Origin: Letharia columbiana
Taxonomy: Eukaryota > Ascomycota > Lecanoromycetes > Lecanorales > Parmeliaceae
DNA: 64,000 nt
Assembly: GCF_014066305.1 (NCBI RefSeq)
Contig: NW_023501091.1
Coordinates: 1 to 64,000, forward strand
Direction: 5' to 3'
In this document: piece by piece, positions 60,240 to 64,000 of the stretch
Layout: every line of letters starts with the position of its first letter
How positions within the stretch are numbered: position 1 is the stretch's first letter
Notes under the pieces: generated by a model
What the model was told of the DNA's origin: nothing
Seen by the model: the letters and a program-made list of their open reading frames with translations, nothing else
The model's database searches: none
Made by a program: the position numbers and the translations under genes

Positions 60240-60939
60240 GGTAACCCTGGATAACTAGTGCTACGGTCCCACAAGGAGCAAGGTTGTCGTCCGCAGAAAG
60301 CAATCTGAGGCAGGAGTTCGACCCAGAGTTTACGAGAGAAAAGAAAGCCGCTCAGCCCTGTGGCACGGTAATAAACGTTTAGCGCCAAAAACGAGACGCG
60401 TATCATAACCAACGTTACGGAATACGGATAGACGAGCCAGAACCATCAGGATCCGTACCCGTCGAAAGCCTACCAGGTAGGTATGAAACGCCGTAGGTAT
60501 ACCAGCTGTGCACTCAGCGTGCTAACAAAACCTTACCGTCCTTCCCTATGGCAAGGGACGCGGTCGCGTTCATCGCAGCTTCATGACTCGGGCAAGAAAA
60601 TGGCAATATCAGCCACCGTCAATAGCCGTTGACGAAAGCTTCTACAGGCATTACTATCCGCATTGATACTTTCGCATTGTAGTCAGCCTCTCAGCCTCGC
60701 ATGTACACAGCCAGACACCACCGCGCTGGTCTGTGACCATGGCATGAGTGACGCCGGGGTTTACTGTACAGGACTCAGCCGGCCAGAGAGCTTTTCAGAC
60801 TCTCCCCGAGCACAGTCATCGAAGCTGGAACTCAGAAACTGCCCTTACAAGTCGGAAGCTGTTTTTTTGCGGTTTTATGGTCTCCAGGAAACCTTCACGC
60901 CATTGAGGCTCGAACGCCAGCCCCTTTGTCAAGGACACT
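60240..60939. other. Upstream region of the Cwf23-like gene, no other gene seen
   Basis: Presumed promoter of the minus-strand J-domain gene. Plus-strand ORFs from 60663 onward have no domain features and overlap the ankyrin pseudogene in antisense, so I do not call them. Confidence 0.45.
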
Positions 60940-63470
60940 TTACTACAGCAACCTCTCCGTGGCATGTAGCCTCCATCAAAGGCGTACTACCACCTTTGTC
61001 TTCCGCCTCCAGGTCCGCAATGTCAATGTCGCACTCCCATGGCCCTTCTCCGCCGCCCAAGAAAGTGCGGTTATTCCTCCCTTGTTAATGGCATTGACGT
61101 CTGCCCATCATAGCGCCTGTGTGGCCCCGTTCTACCGCGTAAACAAGTGCACTCTTTGCTCCCTTGTCCGTAGCATTAGTGTCCGACCCTCCTTGAAGCA
61201 AAGTCTTCATTGCATCTGTGTGGTCGCATTTCGCCGCGTAAAGAAGTGCAATCGTTCTTCCATTGTTAGAAGCATCAACTTTCTGCATCTGATTGAAGCA
61301 AGATCGTGATAAGTTGCCAAACAGCAACGCGTAATGCAGTGCTTTGTGCTTCATGTTGTCTGCAGCACATTTGCACCATTGCGAAGCACAATCTCAACAA
61401 ATTCTTGATGCCCATTGAAGCTTGTCACAGGCAGTGGCGGCAACCCCGAAATAGCATCCCTCGCATCTAGTTCTGCCCCTGCTTCCAAGAGCTAAAGAAC
61501 AAGATATTTAAACCCACATGCTATAGCGTACCGCAACGGCGCTGCTTGCTGTTCATCGTCTTTCCCTCTACGTCCGTCCTACACCTGAGCAGAGTTGTTA
61601 TCGTGGTTTGGACCTTCGGTTCTTCACGAGCAAAGGCAAGGTAATGGAGAGCGTCCGCCACTCTGGCGCTCCTAAAGTAAGACTTGCGCTTTTGCCAATA
61701 GCAGCTTAACCGCTTGAACTTGGCCGTTGAGTGTGGCTGTATGGAGGGCTTTTCCTTCACTGCCAAACACGAGGTCCAATTGCACATCCTGGCTCAAGAG
61801 GTATCCGATGGCGTTCAAAAGTTCACACTCAGATGCGGTATGTAGTGGAGTTGATGTAAGGTAGTGCTTAGCTTTTCTTAGGCTCCCCACTGCTCTCTCA
61901 AAATTTATTATCTGCAGTCGAACCAGAGCATCCATCGACTGGCGGTAGGATCCAAGAATGGTTCACAATAGTGGCTAGCTCCCGAGAGGTTTCTAGCAAG
62001 GAAACAGTGCTGGTGCCACGAATCAGCTGGATACCTCAGAAAAGCGTGATTCGTCGATGACTTGAATATCTTTTTTTTGGGTGAACGGTCGTCCCGGTAT
62101 GGATCCTCGTAGCATAAGTAGGTCAGACACATTTGAGCGATTACCTCATTCGTGTGGGTAGGAGTCTTGCCCATAGGCTCTTTTTTACACAATAGGATAA
62201 CGTTTTCAGTCTTCAACAGGAATTCCTTCGCAGAGGAATGGACGAACTAGACAGTCATCTCCGCTATGGAACAGTCGACAACTTGACCGCGGATTTCAAT
62301 CAGCTATCTGCATGGCTTGCGTATGGTCTCATTGGCATAGAACTCATTCCAAGCATCTGGCAAGTCATCTTTAGGGACTGAGCCCGACATGTCGTCGATA
62401 TCGACCAAGAGGCCTCTGTAAGCTCTCGTACCTAAGTGGTCTGCATCGAAAGAGCACTCATTGTAGAAGGGAGAGTACGCGGTCTATTTCATCGTCTGGA
62501 AGCTCGGTGATGCCTTTCAAACCTCTTTTATACGTTTGTTCCAGTCCAGCTGGCGTTCCCAATATTACTCGCTGTAGCTGCTTCGTACTTTTTCCGGCCG
62601 CTAGGTGATCATACAAAAGTCGAATCCACAAAAACTTTCCATCGCATTTCTCTCAGGCTGCCTGTGCAAGATCTTCTAAAAATTCTCCAGGCTTATTGGG
62701 TAGCCGAGCCGCAGCTACACTGTCAGCGAAGGACTTGATGCCATCCTTCGTATCAGCCGGTGTTATCTGTTAGTCCGAGGACATTCGATCACGATTCGAA
62801 GTACAAATTCCTGCAGACCGCTCGTTCGGCTAGGATTGCTTGCATCCTGCCAACCTCTCATGAACTCACCCTGAACCTCCGGACTTCCCCAGCAAGTCAT
62901 CAAAACGCGGTTTCCAAGATCTCGGCCAGCTGATGCGGGAACCCAGCCCGCTCGTCTGTTATAGATTGCTTTGTATCATCTTAGGTATTCCGTAGGCATC
63001 CGTCGACAGCGAAGAAACACGACCGGATAGCAAGACTCAACTTTCGAAAGATGGACCACAAGTCCACCTCAGAAGCGGTGCGGTCGTTCTGGCTCCGGCG
63101 TTAGTTGGTATGCTTCGTTGCTACCTCATGTTTCACAACGACTGGGCTATCCATGATCGAAGTACGGCCTGAAGATGTTGTTTAGTGTCAGTTCCACGTA
63201 TTATTAAAGAAGTAGCACACTGGTCCTTCAGCGTTGTGACGTAGAGACTCTACTAGGCTTGCATGAAGTATCGTCTCACCAAATCCCAAGGATCTTTGAA
63301 ACGTCGGGTTCACGGTCGACAGCTCTCCACAACTGGAATACAGACCGCTGGAACTTCCATTCGCTGCGACTGTCTCTGGTAGCACACCTGCTGGATGAGT
63401 TTCACACCCGCTGGTCGTAGTCTGATTTCGTGGTCTTGAAGGATATCGCAGTGCAGAGACCACTATGGAA
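60940..63470 (-). pseudogene. NACHT-ankyrin NLR-like gene, decayed
   Basis: On the minus strand, fragments of one NLR-type protein appear in the right order but in many frames with stops. About 63370-63290: EWKFQRSVFQLWRAVDREPD, the usual lead-in to a NACHT domain. About 63290-63190: GFGETILHASLVESLRH and EGPVCYFFNNTW, a P-loop region where the GxGKT of Walker A now reads GFGET. About 62770-62470: TKDGIKSFADSVAAARLPNK, KCDGKFLWIRLLYDHL and TPAGLEQTYKRGLKGITELP, the winged-helix part after NACHT. About 62310-62210: LIEIRGQVVDCSIAEMTV and FVHSSAKEFLLKTE. From 61935 to 60950: ankyrin repeats (TPLHTA, ALHTATLNGQVQAVKLLLAK, LEAGAELDARD, ALVYAVERGHTGAM, ADVNAINKGGITALSWAAEK). Fungal NACHT-ANK proteins are STAND NTPases linked to non-self recognition. 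This copy is dead. Confidence 0.75.
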
Positions 63471-63574
63471 AGTCAATCAAAAGGATTCCTATTGATGCCT
63501 TCTATCTTTCTACATAATAATAGGAGCGCAAGCACACCCTCCATAGTTCAGTACTACCCATCCTCTCGAAGCCC

Positions 63575-64000
63575 TCACCCCTTCAAATCCAACTCCCTTC
63601 TCACATACCTTCCATACACTCCATCCGTCGCCGTCGCACTCGCCGTCTCCACCACCTGATCCCCCTCTGGTGGCACACTCGTAATGGGCGCCGTAATCGC
63701 TGCTGTATAGCTTAACAGCGAGCTTCCATTCCCCGTAACGGTCGGAATCGCGACATATGGCTCAGTATGTGTCGCATTGACCGTTCCATTCGTCTCGTAA
63801 CTCCCCGTCACCACCGTCTCGCCAGTCGCAATGTCCAAGTTCCCGAGCACACGGCTGAACATAGCCAGTGAAGCGATCGGCTGGTAGAACGGGACTTCAT
63901 GACCTGCTTCATATATACGCATGAAGCTGTAATTCCCATATTGCCGCACTTCGCCATACTCAGTCCCGTCAACGACAAAGGGCGCGTAGCCTGCAGCGCG
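63575..64000 (-). CDS. Serine carboxypeptidase (S10), C-terminal part
   Basis: The frame is open from the window edge (64000) to the stop at 63575, so only about 141 C-terminal residues are seen and the 5' part lies outside. It reads [20 protein letters not shown], then [19 protein letters not shown], where the His of AGHEVP is the catalytic His of S10 carboxypeptidases, then [19 protein letters not shown]. The Ser and Asp of the triad are outside the window. The C-terminal 80 residues are Thr/Val-rich ([34 protein letters not shown]) with possible N-glycosylation sites, as in secreted fungal carboxypeptidases of the S1 type. Secreted or vacuolar location is likely. Confidence 0.85.
   Translation of the reverse strand, partial: RAAGYAPFVVDGTEYGEVRQYGNYSFMRIYEAGHEVPFYQPIASLAMFSRVLGNLDIATGETVVTGSYETNGTVNATHTEPYVAIPTVTGNGSSLLSYTAAITAPITSVPPEGDQVVETASATATDGVYGRYVRRELDLKG

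Noticed and set aside
1..64000. tRNA, rRNA, CRISPR or prophage-like features
   Set aside because: Looked for on both strands; no cloverleaf-like gene, rRNA stretch or spacer array was recognised, and the window is eukaryotic.

Overview
The window looks like nuclear DNA of a filamentous ascomycete (Pezizomycotina, perhaps Dothideomycetes; I would not name a genus). The reasons are short GT-AG introns of about 48-60 nt, fungal forms of housekeeping genes (SRP21, PTM1, NCS2/CTU2, DCP2, CAF17/IBA57, Cwf23), and a long AT-rich block with the signature of repeat-induced point mutation (RIP).

Two compartments meet at about 35.58 kb. Left of this point, almost everything is extremely AT-rich, stop-rich and built from decayed repeats. 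I could delimit: a complete Ty3/Gypsy chromovirus-type LTR retrotransposon (12668-19571, two 183-bp LTRs, ATTAT target duplication); a second LTR-bounded element of 3.0 kb (22222-25268, 161-bp LTRs); a 442-bp TIR element flanked by TA (19964-20405); a 1.2-kb TIR element (30495-31698) with a second, RIP-damaged, inverted relative at about 2300-3459; and several duplications and tandem repeats. The small TIR elements are clearly less mutated than their surroundings. I found no believable intact gene in this block.

Right of 35.6 kb is ordinary coding DNA with intact genes: a DUF1308 protein (-) divergent from SRP21 (+); PTM1-like GOLD-domain seven-transmembrane protein (-, 7 exons); CTU2/NCS2 (+); DUF4112 protein (-) divergent from DCP2 (+); a low-complexity basic protein (-) convergent with DCP2; a SLATT-domain membrane protein (-) divergent from IBA57/CAF17 (+); a Cwf23/DNAJC17-like J-domain and RRM protein (-); and the 3' end of a serine carboxypeptidase (-) at the window edge. 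Exon joins given for the multi-exon genes were read by eye; the complete gene models sum to whole codons.

Between them lie decayed accessory genes: an NRPS condensation/epimerization fragment (-), an apple-like single-pass membrane protein with an in-frame stop (+), a multi-frameshifted membrane protein (+), a frameshifted unknown ORF after CTU2 (+), and a NACHT-ankyrin NLR-like gene (-). Housekeeping genes for protein targeting, tRNA thiolation, mRNA decapping, Fe-S assembly and splicing are thus interspersed with an eroding accessory set next to a RIP-silenced repeat block.
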